From positions 86,586,243 to 86,650,242 of the forward strand of contig NW_024609835.1 of NCBI RefSeq assembly GCF_016920785.2: a stretch of 64,000 nucleotides of DNA, in the 5' to 3' direction. The notes beneath the pieces are model-generated. The model did no database searches. It saw only the letters and a program-made list of their open reading frames with translations, and had not been told where the DNA came from. The stretch is from Ixodes scapularis. Taxonomy: Eukaryota > Arthropoda > Arachnida > Ixodida > Ixodidae. This document shows, in pieces, positions 1 through 10,907 of this stretch; position 1 is the first letter of the stretch; each line of letters opens with the position of its first letter. The position numbers and the translations under genes were made by a program.

Positions 1-380
1 CTTTTGTGTCGACAGCTCGCCGCGACCTTTGATGATGCTAATCCTTGAAAAGTTGATAATCGCGGAGGAAGTGCGGCCACGTACTCGAGAACGGAGCCCG
101 TCGTAGTTTGATTTGTTTCGTTGATGGAATTTGAACCAACTCTGCACTTTCGCTGGCTTGGGGTCGTGGTGTTCATTGAGGCGCTTGATGATCTCAAACT
201 CAACCTCGATCTGAAAGCTTTTTCGGTGCAAGCAGGGCTTGTACGGTGTCATAGGTTTATTCATGCAGAACGCCAGGAAGACGGCTTGCTACTTTGCGGA
301 GCTTGTGATGTTCTTAGCCTCGAAGTAGGATTCGAGGCATTCCAACTACTAACTTCAGTTTTTACCAGGAGAAAGCTTTA
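1..380 (-). pseudogene. Ty3/Gypsy Gag remnant, runs off the left edge
   Basis: Read from 380 down to 1, frames encode ...LESYFEAKNIT..., QAVFLAFC, then EFEIIKRLNEHHDPKP and WFKFHQRN. This is the order seen in the Gag capsid of Ty3/Gypsy elements (a residue stretch with Y/F-F-A-N, then H-DPKP, then F-F--R). An in-frame TAG at 289-291 interrupts it. Near position 110-118 the similarity shifts frame and continues as SVLEYVAAL, a typical next Gag motif. It is therefore a decayed copy whose pol part would lie beyond position 1. The upstream end, toward 380, is fuzzy. The family call rests on my recognition of the motifs and not on an alignment. Confidence 0.6.
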
Positions 381-662
381 TAATTCATCCATGATGAGCC
401 GAGTCGTCCATCCTCGGGGGTCCAGAAACTTCCCCGTCGTTAATTGAACGCATACTGCGATCAAATGCGTTTCATTGATGAATTTTTGTTAAAAGGACGG
501 TGCAATGAACAGGATGCTGCGACGTTTGTTGAGAGAGTCTGATCTATGTTCGTGGCTTCCTGGCACTGACAATACTTGATCCGAGCGAGGGGGACCGTGA
601 GAGCGACGTTACTTGGACTCTGCACGGTGTTCTTATAAGTGTTGCCGCCGAATATAACATTC

Positions 663-1760
663 ATAGCCTCGTCCCACTAGAGCGACAAACACCGGTTTTT
701 GTCCGACGACACAACAAAGTTCTGTGTCGCCGACAATCGCCGACAAACGATTGACGACGGACGAATTCTTGTCTGTCGTTGGACTTGAAGTGCAGCAAGC
801 AGTCCCACTGAGGAACATCTCTCGGAGACAAACCTATCCTCCTCGCCCGTTTATGCCTTTTGTTTTCTCCCTTCCCACCCTTCTACCCTTCCTCCCGGAA
901 CGAGAAGCCCTTGGTGGCCACTGCCACTCCTCGTTCCCGGCCCCGCAGTTCCGGTCCCTCGGTTGCATGTAGTAGTCACGGGCGAGGCTTGCTGGCTGGT
1001 GCCGGGCGGTCGTGTTGCAAAAGCGAATTTGCTCTGGCTGGTTTTGCTCGTGAAAACTTGGTGTGCAAGGTGGTGCTTCAAGACGCTGAAGTCTACGCCC
1101 TTGCATCAGGATGGATACACCCATGTGCGAGGACCGACCAAAGTAAGACCGCTTACCACGAAGTAGGACACGACGTTCCGCGGCAAGCCACTCCGGCAGA
1201 CAAGAGACTTGTCATCACGTTCTGTGATAATCGGGATGCCGTATTGTCCACAAAGGAGCGCTTTCCCTCGATCATTCGAATATAAAGTTATAAACATCCT
1301 CAAAATCAGCGTGAAACTCCGTGGCGCTCACCTAGAATGCCTCGAACGGCCCACAAAAGGAACGATTCAGGTATTTCTAGTTTGGAAAAAGTTTGGTGTC
1401 GATTGTCAGCACTGTTTACGGAAAGTCGCCAACAGCAAACGATGAGAAGCTGAAGATTTAATCAAGAAATAAAGTAATCGTCGCGCCTTTCACCGTGTTT
1501 GTCGGCGCGTTTTATGCCCAAAGAGCAAAACACGAAAACCGCGTCACCAGACTTTGTTTGCCTGTGTATTTTGAAGTGTTTTGTTGACAACTCCAGTCCC
1601 ACTAGGAAACAAGTTTCCTTGCCCCCGTGTTCTGCGTCGTGTCCGCCCAGGTGGGACGGCGGACTCCGACAAACAGGCTGTCTGTCGGTGTAGTCTGTCG
1701 TTCGTTGTCGTGTGTCGCTGTCGTTTGTTGCTGTTTGTCGCTCTAGTGGGACGCGGCTAT
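663..1760. repeat. Inverted terminal repeat pair, possible DNA transposon
   Basis: Sequence 663-691 and the reverse complement of 1732-1760 match over 29 bases with one mismatch; the core GTCCCACTAGAGCGACAAAC is exact. Two further GTCCCACT copies occur inside, at 812 and 1596, in direct orientation, and both flanks are rich in CGACAA-like words. It could be one 1.1-kb non-autonomous element or two smaller copies placed head to head, for example one at 1596-1752 whose ends are also inverted. No target duplication is evident and no transposase is seen. Confidence 0.5.
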
Positions 1761-2039
1761 CACACTGTTTACAAATAGCACCTGCAATCAAGGTTTTAAA
1801 GTTTGATCAGTTGACTCAGCGTACAGAGCCAAAGACACTTAGACTTGTCAGAAATGCTCTCAGTGCATTGATGCATCACCGTGATCTAAAGGTGGCTCAT
1901 TCAGAGTGGGTTCGGAACTACAATAGCCCAGTTCCCAGTGGTGCTGGCTAGATTTGCATCTTTCAGGCTCCTTGTCAACCCCAGTGTCACACATAGTCGC
2001 ATACCAAGCCCTTCTATAGCGTTGCAGAGAAGTTTTGTG

Positions 2040-2420
2040 ACCAAAAGCGTAATAAAGGACTATGCTACTAGTTGAGTCAACATTTGCTGTGCTGTTGGCA
2101 GTGGGTACGACTTCTGTTTCAAGACTGGATTAATGATGCGTTTATAACATTCACATAGCCATGTCACGCCGTTTGACTTCCCCACAGGTACAACTGGCGA
2201 AGCCCATGCAGATTTCCGCACCAAGGCAAAATTCCTTGTTGCACGAGTTGCGTGATGGTGTACTACTCCTTTGACTCATGGGCCAAAGGAACAAGTCGAG
2301 GCTTGTGGTACTTGGGTTTGAAGTTTAGATTTAGTGTGAATGTATGTGGGCCCGCCAAGTCCTTACTCGAAGACCCTTGGAAATTCTTTTGGCAGTCCTT
2401 GAGTCTGTGGGAGTGGCTCG
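2040..2420 (-). pseudogene. Ty3/Gypsy reverse transcriptase N-terminal remnant
   Basis: Minus-strand frames give TQGLPKEFPRVFE, then in another frame HTFTLNLNFKPKYHKPRLVP and TQLVQQGIL, then after a further shift KSAWASPVVPV, YKRIINPVLKQ and YPLPT. This is the ordered start of a Gypsy reverse transcriptase (H-LKP-----H-ARPVP, LV--GIL-PV--S-WA-PVVPV, DYK--INPVL, YPLP). At least three frame changes and internal stops show it is dead. The YxDD motif, RNase H and integrase are not found below about 2040. It belongs to the same copy as the protease and Gag pieces up to 3760. Confidence 0.65.
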
Positions 2421-2439
2421 GCTAATTGAAGGACACCTT

Positions 2440-2924
2440 AAATAGTAGTGCTTTGTGTTGTGTTAGGCGGTAGACAAGAGCAAGACCATCCTTTCTCAAG
2501 CCTCGACAAAGAGTGTTTTAATTTGTCATCTTCTTGGACCCCTCCCCTCTCTCCCTTTCTGAATGCGCAATAGACCTTTCCGGAAAATCCCAAGAGACCT
2601 TGCAACCGGGGAAATTGTGGGGCTCTTCGGATGTACGCTCGTGCCGGCTCGAACACTTTGTATATCGTAGAAGTAGCACGATTCAGTCTTTCTTATCATT
2701 AGGAGCTCAGAAAATGCTAAAAATTGAGTGAGTGGTAAAAAAAAAGTTATCACACCCTCTGTTTTGCTCTCCCTCTGCCCCCTCCGTGTTCTGAAATCAC
2801 AAACTGTTAAACAAACATCAACTCCGTCTTCGCTTCTGGGACAATTCCTCGTGCCATACATCTGGACGTCGCAGTGCATAAAGTAGACACTGGGGGTACC
2901 ACATGTTTCTGGAAAGGTCTGTTG
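2440..2924. repeat. Unassigned sequence splitting the Gypsy remnant
   Basis: Between the protease and reverse transcriptase remnants the family similarity is lost. A segment near 2568-2598 (caatagacctttccggaaaa) resembles one at about 28552-28582 (caatagacctttttcgaaaa), so this may be another small transposon inserted in the retroelement. I cannot define its ends. Confidence 0.25.
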
Positions 2925-3480
2925 CTCACGCATCACGTAGCTTATCGAATACTTCAAACCGGTTTCTTTCAAGCAGGCTTGCTCCACGTCTTTTCACGGT
3001 CAGCAACAATGGCTCACGCTCCTTTCCCTTGAACCGCATGGAAAAATTGATATTTCCCAGAACCACCAACTTACATTGTGAATACGTCCGGAGAGCTGTT
3101 TAGGTTTAAGTCTATGCTGCCGTTCCAAGCCGACACTATCTCTTTAGAACAATTGTTGACCAAGCCTCACCATCTATGCAGATGAAGATTTCATTTACTT
3201 GAACTTCGAAGATTTCTGCCTTGGTTCAATGATCCAGATGATGACTGGATTCCGCTTCCGGAGCTTGGTGCTGGGATTCGGCCAACTACTGACGGCATGC
3301 ATGTATGATGTGTCCCTTTCCACCACAGAAATGGCGTGTTCAGAATTATAGCTACTTGCACCGTGCGCAACATTTTCTAGCTGTACTCGGAGATGTCTTC
3401 CGTGCGCCAGTGCTGTGGCTTGGCATTGATGAACCGTTTCATGCCTTGTGTAGGTGGTGTTTGTCCATGTGGCGAACCTC
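2925..3480 (-). pseudogene. Ty3/Gypsy zinc-knuckle and protease-region remnant
   Basis: At 3379-3356 the minus strand encodes a KCCARC fragment. At 3343-3297 it encodes RHFCGGKGHIIHAC, a CCHC knuckle with its first Cys changed to Arg. At 3092-2925 an open stretch reads LRTYSQCKLVVLGNINF, later PLLLTV and GASLLERNRF. These equal the post-active-site part of Gypsy protease regions (LRTY-G--L-VLG and GPSLLGRNWL). The catalytic DTG itself is not legible; the expected spot reads IDGEAWS, with stops nearby. It lies between the Gag and reverse transcriptase remnants in the correct order for one element. Confidence 0.6.
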
Positions 3481-3484
3481 TGCC

Positions 3485-3760
3485 ATCTCTGGAGTCCGGA
3501 AATGTGGGGTTTTCCGTTTGTGGCACACTCCACAGCAATCACAAGTTGTTGAGCCCTAGCAAAAGCGAGATCTGGTGTGGCGAGAAGGTGTCGCTAAATG
3601 GCTTCCTCACAAACCCTACAAACTAACCGGTCACAAAACTTGTACGAAAATTATGTCTACTCGCAGTGCTGAGCGACACGACGCAGCACGGCAATGTAGT
3701 TGGGCACAGACTCCCCGGAAGCACTTGTCGAGTGTGAACCGGTGACCTGTTGCCTACGTC
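3485..3760 (-). pseudogene. Ty3/Gypsy Gag C-terminus, second copy
   Basis: Minus-strand frames give ESVPNYIAVLRRVAQHCE (3713 down to 3660), the same motif as SVLEYVAAL in the left-edge copy. After a frame change come DRLVCRVCEEAI, a stop, then RHLLATPDLAFARAQQL. This matches the usual Gag order ...DRFVCGL...Q..LL....LTF..A. A 23-base A tract at 3792-3814 bounds it, so the N-terminal half is missing or unrecognisable. It reads directly into zinc-knuckle and protease remnants at lower coordinates, so this is one decayed element. Confidence 0.6.
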
Positions 3761-3791
3761 CTTAGCCCCAAATCTCCTCAAAAGCGGAGAC

Positions 3792-3814
3792 AAAAAAAAA
3801 AAAAAAAAAAAAAA
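3792..3814. repeat. A23 homopolymer
   Basis: An uninterrupted A run of 23 bases sits at the edge of the Gypsy Gag remnant. Confidence 0.9.
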
Positions 3815-5460
3815 GAGATTGAAAGAGGGGCGTACACAGAGGGTTGCCATGCGCGGCAGAAGACTCCACGCTTCATGTCGTCCACGAACTCATCAGCCAA
3901 CAAGTAGAATTAAGTCCAGCTGCTCTCTAACCTGTTTTCATTCTTCTGATGCTAATGCTGGGTGCCTCCCCTGTTGTTTATGCTCATATCCACATGTTAT
4001 GTACAAAAGCAGAGGTTACATCCATTCGAACTGTCTGGATTAATGAAAGGAAAAACACAGCTGCTCATCCGAACAGATACAATCAAACGTCTGCTCCGTG
4101 TCCAGGACTTTTGGGTGCAGTTTTGAATCCGACACGAGTTCTTAAAACTGATTATTTTGCAGCCGTGTCAGTTTCGGGCTCAATTTCACATTTTGTCACA
4201 TGCACACACTATTTCACAGGCACACAAGTGTGATGTAAAATTCCGACATGGTGCAAATTAAGTAAGAACAGAAGAGGTTTATTCATTGTTTACAATTGGT
4301 GTTTACAGCGAAAGGTGTCACACTTTAAGGCTATTTCACTCACCTGCAAACTGCTTACGAAGGGAATGACTTCATACCGATTTAAGCCTCTTGTGACTGA
4401 CTGGTCAGCCACTGGTCATAAGCTGTTGCAAGTGTGTGAAGCTGCTTTTACATGAATAAGCTGTAGTAGCTTCCAAAGTTACAGCTTTCATGTGCGTTTG
4501 AGGCGACATGCCCGTTTGCTTTACCATAGGTCTCGACAGAAACTATTATTACCATTTGTGAACTTCTTTTTGTACACGTAAACTGTTGCTTTTCACTGTG
4601 AACTTGCCATTTTGCAAGGGACTGAGGAAATAGCATTCTTTGAAACCAGCACTGCATTGCAACAATATATTTAATGTGGTGAAATAAAAACTTTTCTAGT
4701 TCAAAGTATGCACTCTTGTTTTTTCTCTTCATAGTTCCACTGGGCATGCCTATCGGCATACGAGTGTTTCTGACGGTACTAAGCTAATTTCTTTACCACT
4801 TCCCCAATTTGCGGTTCGAGCGTAGAGCAGCTTTTTTATTTTGGGTCGGGAGAGCCGCGGCACCGCTAGAAGGCAAGCACGAAGATCTGCGTCGCCGCGA
4901 GTAACGGTGATGCGATGACAACGTACAGGCGAAATAAAAATGCTGACAATACTTCAAATTCAGCTTGTGGGTCGGCGTAAGCGTTCGTGACGACAGAGCA
5001 TATTTTCGTATCGAAAAAGGCAAGCGTTCATGCATGACAGGGTTCACATCCGCCGCGTCGGCGACGAACCTGCGCGGCAAGAATAGCGGCGACATCGAGA
5101 CCCGACGTTGGAAACCGAAGGCTCGACTTCGGAAACCAGCGGTAGGCGTTGGTAGTAACCTTGCTTCGCTCTTATCAAGCGACGAGTTGAGAACGCTAAG
5201 AGAAGTACTTGCGCCTTTTACGCACTCCTGTGCAGAAGCACGATGCGAGACGTCGCATACTGCGGGCGTCGCGTAGTTGCGTCACCAAGTGTTGAGTCCC
5301 TCGCGTCACCGCGTTCACAGCGTCTCAGCCGCGACTGCGTCGATCACGTAGGCTTCCCGTCTCAAGCGTTTCTGGCTTCAGCCGCGACTGCACCGATGAT
5401 CGACCGCGTACGATTTGTACTTCAGGCGGCGGCGGGCGCCATGTTTACCTTGCCACAGCG
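3815..5460. other. No gene recognised
   Basis: Both strands carry only short, patchy reading frames without recognisable motifs. The right third (about 4800-5460) is CpG-rich and contains a diverged duplication of a tcagccgcgactgc word (about 5323 and 5378), as in a regulatory or first-exon region. No element ends were found. Confidence 0.3.
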
Positions 5461-5467
5461 GCGCGAG

Positions 5468-5564
5468 TGACGTCATGTCACGTGACAATTCGCTAACCAA
5501 TAAAACAACTGGTTTCGGTTTGGAGCAGAAGTGACGTCAGGTCACGTGACAAGGGGGCGTGGCC
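5468..5564. promoter_or_regulatory. Duplicated CRE/E-box module, promoter-like
   Basis: TGACGTCA (CRE) abuts GTCACGTGAC (palindromic E-box) at 5468-5486, and the pair recurs at 5532-5550. A CCAAT box lies between them (5497-5501) and a GGGGGCGTGG GC-box follows at 5554-5563. CREB/ATF and bHLH-zip factors bind such sites in animals. The duplicated spacing suggests a real control region, but no gene start can be assigned with confidence downstream. The frame at 5559-5816 is unrecognised and is only a possible first exon. Confidence 0.4.
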
Positions 5565-5790
5565 AGGTGCTGTACGGGATATGGTTTGCTTATACGCTTC
5601 CGGGCGTGGTTCGTTCTTCGTAGTTCATCTGGATTGTTTTGGAAACAGCGACGACGATGGCATGAAGGCGTCTGGATACTGCCCCTGAATGTGCTCTTTA
5701 AGTGGAACGTGCCGTGCATCAAGTGTGTCGTTGCGGATTTTAGTTCGACATTGGACTACCCAGAAAGGTTTGTCACACAGAGACGGAGGC

Positions 5791-6087
5791 GCGTTCCCAC
5801 CGGCGATGCGATCTAGCCGCGCGATAACTTCCATCGCAAAAGCGACCATCGCGGGCAAAAAGCGACGCGATTGGAGCAGTCGCTTCTCGACTCAACTTTT
5901 TTGCGATGCGATCTAGTCGCGGAGCGGCTGAGCAAATCAACGGCGTTCGGAGCGAGAGTTTTCGACAAACGACTCGCCAACGAAGGCGTTGGACTCGCTT
6001 ATCGCACACGCCGGTGTGACCATCTAATTTTTTTTGCGATGCGATCTAGTGGCATCGCGCGACTGCTTATATCGCCGGTGGGAATGC
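5791..6087. repeat. MITE-like element with internal 14-bp repeats
   Basis: The ends are inverted: GCGTTCCCACCGGCGAT at 5791-5807 and its complement with one change at 6071-6087. Inside, GCGATGCGATCTAG occurs three times in the same orientation (5803-5816, 5903-5916, 6036-6049), twice preceded by a T tract. About 297 bp, no coding capacity and no clear target duplication. The superfamily cannot be assigned. Confidence 0.6.
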
Positions 6088-7386
6088 TCAGTTTTAGGGA
6101 TTGAAATGACCATTTATTCTGACTGCGAGACTCCGGTGTTAAAAGCGTGGCTTCTACAAACTGTTAAGTTTCATTTTTAAAAGAAAAAAAGTGTTAGTAT
6201 TTGGAGGTGTTGCGTTTGGATGAATGCACATTTTTTGCGCGAAGGCAAATTACGTAAATGGGACTTCTGGAATGTCAACAGATCGTTTTTGAGGAGATAG
6301 TTGGAAGAAGTCGAGTCAACACATTCGTTCACTCGCTTTCACACAACGCGTGAAGCTCTACCATGCAATGTCTTAACGTTCCTGGCACATTAAACAAATT
6401 CGCCAGTTTCGTCCGAGTTTCGTCAACACTTTCAGCCGTGCTGGGCTGAGTCTCGCCGATCCCCAAGACAAGCGAAATAGCATCCGTCCTCCTGGCGAAC
6501 ATTCCGTTTGCATTCGGGGACTAAATCATACAGATGCACCCTGTCTGAGGGGGAATAATGGATGCTTTTGCTCGCGCACGCCTATCGGTTGGTCCCAGTC
6601 GAGCGCAGTTAGTCCCCAGCTTTTGCGCACGGTACCTAGCTTGAGCCAGATGGTCCTTTCGAGGAGCAACTGGGAGTTCAGAGGACCAAATGCTGCCGTT
6701 AGTCCCTTGAGGTCAACTTTTTTCTTAGAGTGCGCCTTCCGCACGCCCCAGTGGAATACGAGGAGCTTGTAGCCTATGTGGTTAGAGCACGTTCAGGTGA
6801 GACGAGGTATAGTAGAGGAAAGTAGTGTAAGGTAGCTGGCGTCCAGAGACCAGACTTTAGTCATCTTTTCGACAAAAAAAAAAAAAAAAAGAAGATATGT
6901 TGGCTTTGACATTACAGGATTTTGCGTGCCCTCGTTGTAAAATACGGCCTGCAAGTATCGTTCGCGGCCGTCTGTTGCCTTCGATAGGAAGGAAAAAGAG
7001 AACATTCGCCCGTTTCGTACGCTTGTGCCCGACTGTGTGTTGCGTTCTAGCGCGCAAATACGCAACAGCCCGAAGCCCAGCTACCCGCGGCCTAATGAGG
7101 GGTCTCGGACGTCTTCCCTTCCCTTCGTTTCCTGCCCAGTCACGCCTCACCCCCTATTCGCAAAACTCCGCCTTGCCCCTGGGGAAAACAGGAGGCCATT
7201 TTCTTGCCAACAGGTATACTTTTCAAACGCATATACGTCGTCAAGTGCGGAACACCGCAATTGGCTTTCTCGTCGCGGCTGTCGACTGTTGAGTGAGCCG
7301 TATCGAAACTTTAGAGAAGCTAAAGACAGTCCTCTTTTTTATTTTCTAAACTGTGTGTTCTTACGAAAATTGTCGGCCCACGTATA

Positions 7387-7387
<1 letters not shown>

Positions 7388-7425
<38 letters not shown>
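7388..7425. repeat. (AAC)n microsatellite
   Basis: Twelve to thirteen uninterrupted AAC units. Confidence 0.9.
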
Positions 7426-7426
<1 letters not shown>

Positions 7427-8689
7427 ATCCAGTGGAGGCGCATTTTTTTGTATTTTTTTAGGTTATTTGAAGGGTTCAGCGTCTTTCTCGAGGGATATAT
7501 TAGTGACACAGTCCGATTTAGTGTAGCGTCTCAGAGACATGTTCTCGTTTTTGGTGTATTTTTTGTTCTCGTATATATAAACGTAGAGCCCTCCTTTGTT
7601 GATATACGCTTAAATAAACGAACAAATTGCAGGACGCGCATGATTTTAAAGTTATTTTTCGCACACATATACACAAAGAACGACTCACCGCTTCAAGTGC
7701 CGGATATAGGCGGAAAAACAAAAGAGATACGATCAACGATGACAATGTTATTTTTGCAACAGCCTATTGACTGTAACCCACTCGCTGTTGACGCGAGATG
7801 GCACTCAGTGCATGGAAAGTCAAATTTGTTGTACGGACATTTCGACGGCGGCGAGTTAGTCTGTTTTTCAATGGTGCCTCCATGGTGCCTTAGCTATGCA
7901 GTAGGTGCAGGGGCAATTTGCCCAGTGTATACGTCAACGCGAAACAGATTTGAACGAAGATCGGGGCCCGTTTATTATTCTCGTTCGTCCTCGCACATCA
8001 GCATCCCATAAACTCGCACATGGCGCACATATAAACACAAAAACGAGATACTAAACTCGCAAGTACCGCATGTTCCGCACTCTGACATTCTCCGAACCCG
8101 TCACGTCTCGCCGTAACGAACGATATCGAGAGAGAAATAAAATATTTTATAGTCTGCACCGCGTAATATTACAACTTTTAAACATGTACAGACCGCTGAC
8201 TATATAGTGCGGCAAATATCCTACCAAAATGTACACACGATAAAGGTGCTTTCCAGGTTGGAGACGCTTATTGACCAACTCAACTGGGTCTACCTGACGT
8301 TGCGTGGGACCCTCTTGTCCTGCTGGTTTGCAGTGTGCAAATGTAATTCGTAAGCAGGCAAAACACAAACAAACTGTTTTTCTCGGGCAATCTGGGTTAC
8401 ATTGATCCGAGATGGCTGTCACAAGAGCAGCCGAAAGTTTGACCCAACATGGCGGATGTCTCCCTACATGAACGCGACGTTGATGTGGAGCCACCCCAAA
8501 GCCGCCGTCACACTGCTAACCCATATCATACTAGAGACAAGGAGTTTCTCCGCAGAGAGGACGACAGAATTATGTGCGGACACGCGTCAAGCATCGTCGA
8601 AGTACGTTTACTACATACATATTTATGCTTGGAAGATGTCTGCAGACAGTTTTTATACGACCACTGTGACAGGGCCGCCATACAAGAAA

Positions 8690-8785
8690 GGATGGATGTT
8701 GGATGGATGGATGTGAATGGCTATACCCTTCGTAATGGGCGGTAGCTTGCACCACCTAGCCTGTGTGTAAAAAAGAAAACACGTC
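8690..8785 (+). repeat. Dispersed repeat tail, copy 1
   Basis: A GGATGGATGG-rich stretch is followed by ctatacccttcgtaatggg, then gcggtagcttgcaccacctag and an A-rich tail. A related string (tgtactctttgtatctggc, then gcagcttgcgccacctagc) occurs at about 27610-27700. Such GATG-rich ends with A-rich tails resemble 3' tails of non-LTR retroelements. The family is not identified. Confidence 0.4.
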
Positions 8786-9258
8786 TCAGGGAGTTTCCGA
8801 AGACTGTCTTTTGCACGATGCATACCAGTAGTGCGAGCGCGGCATCTGTGAAGATGCCGCGCTCCCCCTAGCGCAGTTCTCGCCGCCGTGTGAAGAGCGG
8901 AAACGTCGACGCCGGTCACGTATGATCTCTATGCGCCGGTCACGTTGCGTCCTTGGTCACATGAGCGTTACCCGCCATGGCACGCCGCGACAAAAGCAGA
9001 GAGAAAGAAAAGCCGGGAGCGCGTGACGGGACGGCGGGGTTCTGTATCGCGAGTGTCGGATGGACAGGTTGGGCCTTCGGATCGGGCGTCTACCGGCGCA
9101 GCCGTTGCACATCGACCCGATCTCGCGGTCTCGGCCAATCTCGGGTTCGGGTGACTCCGAGGCCGGGCGTCGCAAGGCCCTTTCATGCGCGCGTCGAATC
9201 GCTCCCGACTGTTCTTTTCCCGCTTGTTTTGTCTATGGGAATGACAACCAGACATTAA

Positions 9259-10289
9259 CCCGTTCGTGGGTGGTGGGAAGTATACTTCCCAATATAAAGA
9301 TTGGCATAAATATGTCCGTAGGGAAGCTCGCTTCCCATCTGCGGCATGTGGTGCTCTCTGTTAGGATTTTTTCGCTCTAAGAAAAAATGTGTTGTATCTT
9401 TCCCACCAGGAGGAGTACTTTTCTTTTAGCCTGCGCCAGTCGTGCCAGGTACCGGAGGCTTTGTTCTTTCTTCGCGTTTGTCCCAGACCCCAAGTATGCA
9501 TGTCCATCGATGAGGGTAACCGTGTTTGTCAGGCATCTAGCGTTTCTGGTCTCAAAGAAAGCTATATGGTACCGAGTTACAAGCGTAGTATGATTGAATA
9601 GATCAATGAACAAACGAATGAACGCATGAATATGGCGAACGACATACATTTTTTCTGTCTCAAGAACACAGAAAGATGGGACGAAGATGACTGTCACCTG
9701 CCCCGAGGTTGTTGCGACCTACAACCAAATAATGGGAGGCGTCAACAAGTTGGACCAGCTGTGGGAGAGGTACACCATCGGACGCCGTGCACTCAAGTGG
9801 TAGCAGAAGATTGTTTTGTTTCTTGTGGATCTTTCAATTGGCAATGCCTTCGTTTTGTACAACACCGTGGGGTTGCACGAGAAATATCAGCTTTCTTTTA
9901 GACTGAAGCTCGCGAGGCAGCTCATCTGTGGACTCACGTCACGCAAGAAGAGAGGGAGCCCCGCCGTCATTCCTTTCTAAGGACAGCACTTTCCAATCGA
10001 AATTTCCAACTACCGGTGATGCAGGGACTGCAGCACCAAGCAGCATAAAAAAAGGACCAGGTACACATGCACTGTACCCCTCTGTACAGAACCATGCTTC
10101 CGCAAATTTCACGGAAAGTAAGCCCACATATAGGTCAGTGGGAAGTATGCTTCCCACCCACGTAGAAAAAACTACGCTTGTCATAAAAATAAACGTTTTG
10201 CTGAATTGTGATACTCTAGCAATGTAATGCGTGAATTAAAAAAAAAATGGAGTTCCCTACTCCTTTCATAAAATTTGCCCACGAAAGGG
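9259..10289 (+). mobile_element. Decayed piggyBac element with TTAA target sites
   Basis: The element is bounded by TTAA at 9255-9258 and 10290-10293, the invariant piggyBac target duplication. Its ends are inverted, CCCGTTCGTGGG on the left and the complement of CCCTTTCGTGGG on the right. Subterminal GGGAAGTATRCTTCCC palindromes lie near both ends (9278 and 10140). The interior holds a broken transposase (separate entry). At about 1 kb it is less than half the size of an autonomous copy, so it is internally deleted as well as point-mutated. Confidence 0.85.
9389..10121 (+). pseudogene. piggyBac transposase pseudogene (DDE_Tnp_1_7 type)
   Basis: In the frame starting near 9389, CMSIDEGNRVC followed by GLKESYMVP resembles the first catalytic block of piggyBac transposases (SIDE-M--FKGRSSLKQYMP). 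In another frame, from 9687, CPEVVATYNQIMGGVNKLDQ, then a stop at 9801-9803 where Trp is usual, then LFLVDLSIGNAFVLYN and FRLKLARQLI give the late catalytic domain. After stops at 9978-9980 and 10017-10019 comes the C-terminal Cys-rich zinc-binding domain: CRDCSTKQHKKRTRYTC, then CFRKFH, with a natural stop at 10119-10121. The middle of the catalytic domain is deleted between the two frames. It is inactive, and no repair is attempted here. Confidence 0.85.
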
Positions 10290-10293
10290 TTAA

Positions 10294-10715
10294 CTCGACG
10301 ACCAAAGTCGCCCAGACTGAAACTGTTCTGTGTCAAACCAATACAACAATTTTTTTTTCTAGAATTATTGGATTAGGGAGGTGACGTCACCTTGTGAACT
10401 ATAGTCCTCACGGACAGCCAACTTCAAGACACGCGCGAGACTCGGATGAGAGCTCGTGCTTGAGGAAAGTCTTTGATTCGGGTTGCAGGTGACGAAAGGA
10501 CGAACGCCTTTTCGCTTTCCTGGTGTGGCATGTATTACGTACACTGCGCGACACTGTTGGCTGGAAGACGACTTAAAGACCGACGATCAGTTCGCGCTTT
10601 CCCCTTTTCTTCCGCTTCCTCCTCTCCCCCTTCTACCCTGTCCACCGTTGCCTGTTTCCTCCTCCCCCATGGTGAGGGGGATCTTCTGCCTTACAGAGTC
10701 TCGAGTCTGGTCGTC
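10294..10715. other. No gene recognised
   Basis: The stretch holds pyrimidine-rich segments (10610-10680) and no motif or element end that I could support. Confidence 0.3.
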
Positions 10716-10907
10716 GGCCTTTAAGAGCGAAACAGATGTACGACGAAACCGTCCGATCCGACGTCCGATCACGCAATACGACGGCCGGAGGCGAGGGTTT
10801 TCAACGCTCTCCGGTGCTACGAAAACCCTCGCCCCTGAAGGTCATACAGGCAGTTCGCACGTCGGGTCGGACGGTTTCGTCGTACATGTGTTTTGCGCTT
10901 AAAGGCC
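10716..10907. repeat. Foldback MITE A
   Basis: The inverted ends run from GGCCTTTAAG at 10716 to the complement ending at 10907. The inner arms share CGACGAAACCGTCC (10741 and 10870) and there is a nested GAGGGTTTTC/GAAAACCCTC pair. The near-palindrome spans about 192 bp and has no coding potential. Its right terminus is the same GCGCTTAAAGGCC string that starts the next MITE, so the two abut or overlap. Confidence 0.65.

Larger units (their letters stand above)
6088..9254. other. Gene-free stretch with one microsatellite
   Basis: No recognisable protein gene. It contains an (AAC)n tract at 7388-7425 and a repeat tail at about 8690-8785. The minus-strand frame at about 6540-6790 is open but unlike any family I know. 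The right end (8880-9240) is CpG-rich. Confidence 0.3.

Noticed and set aside
1..88. Homeodomain-like WFKFHQRN string on the minus strand
   Set aside because: The surrounding motifs fit a Gypsy Gag capsid better, and the helix-3 Asn is absent.
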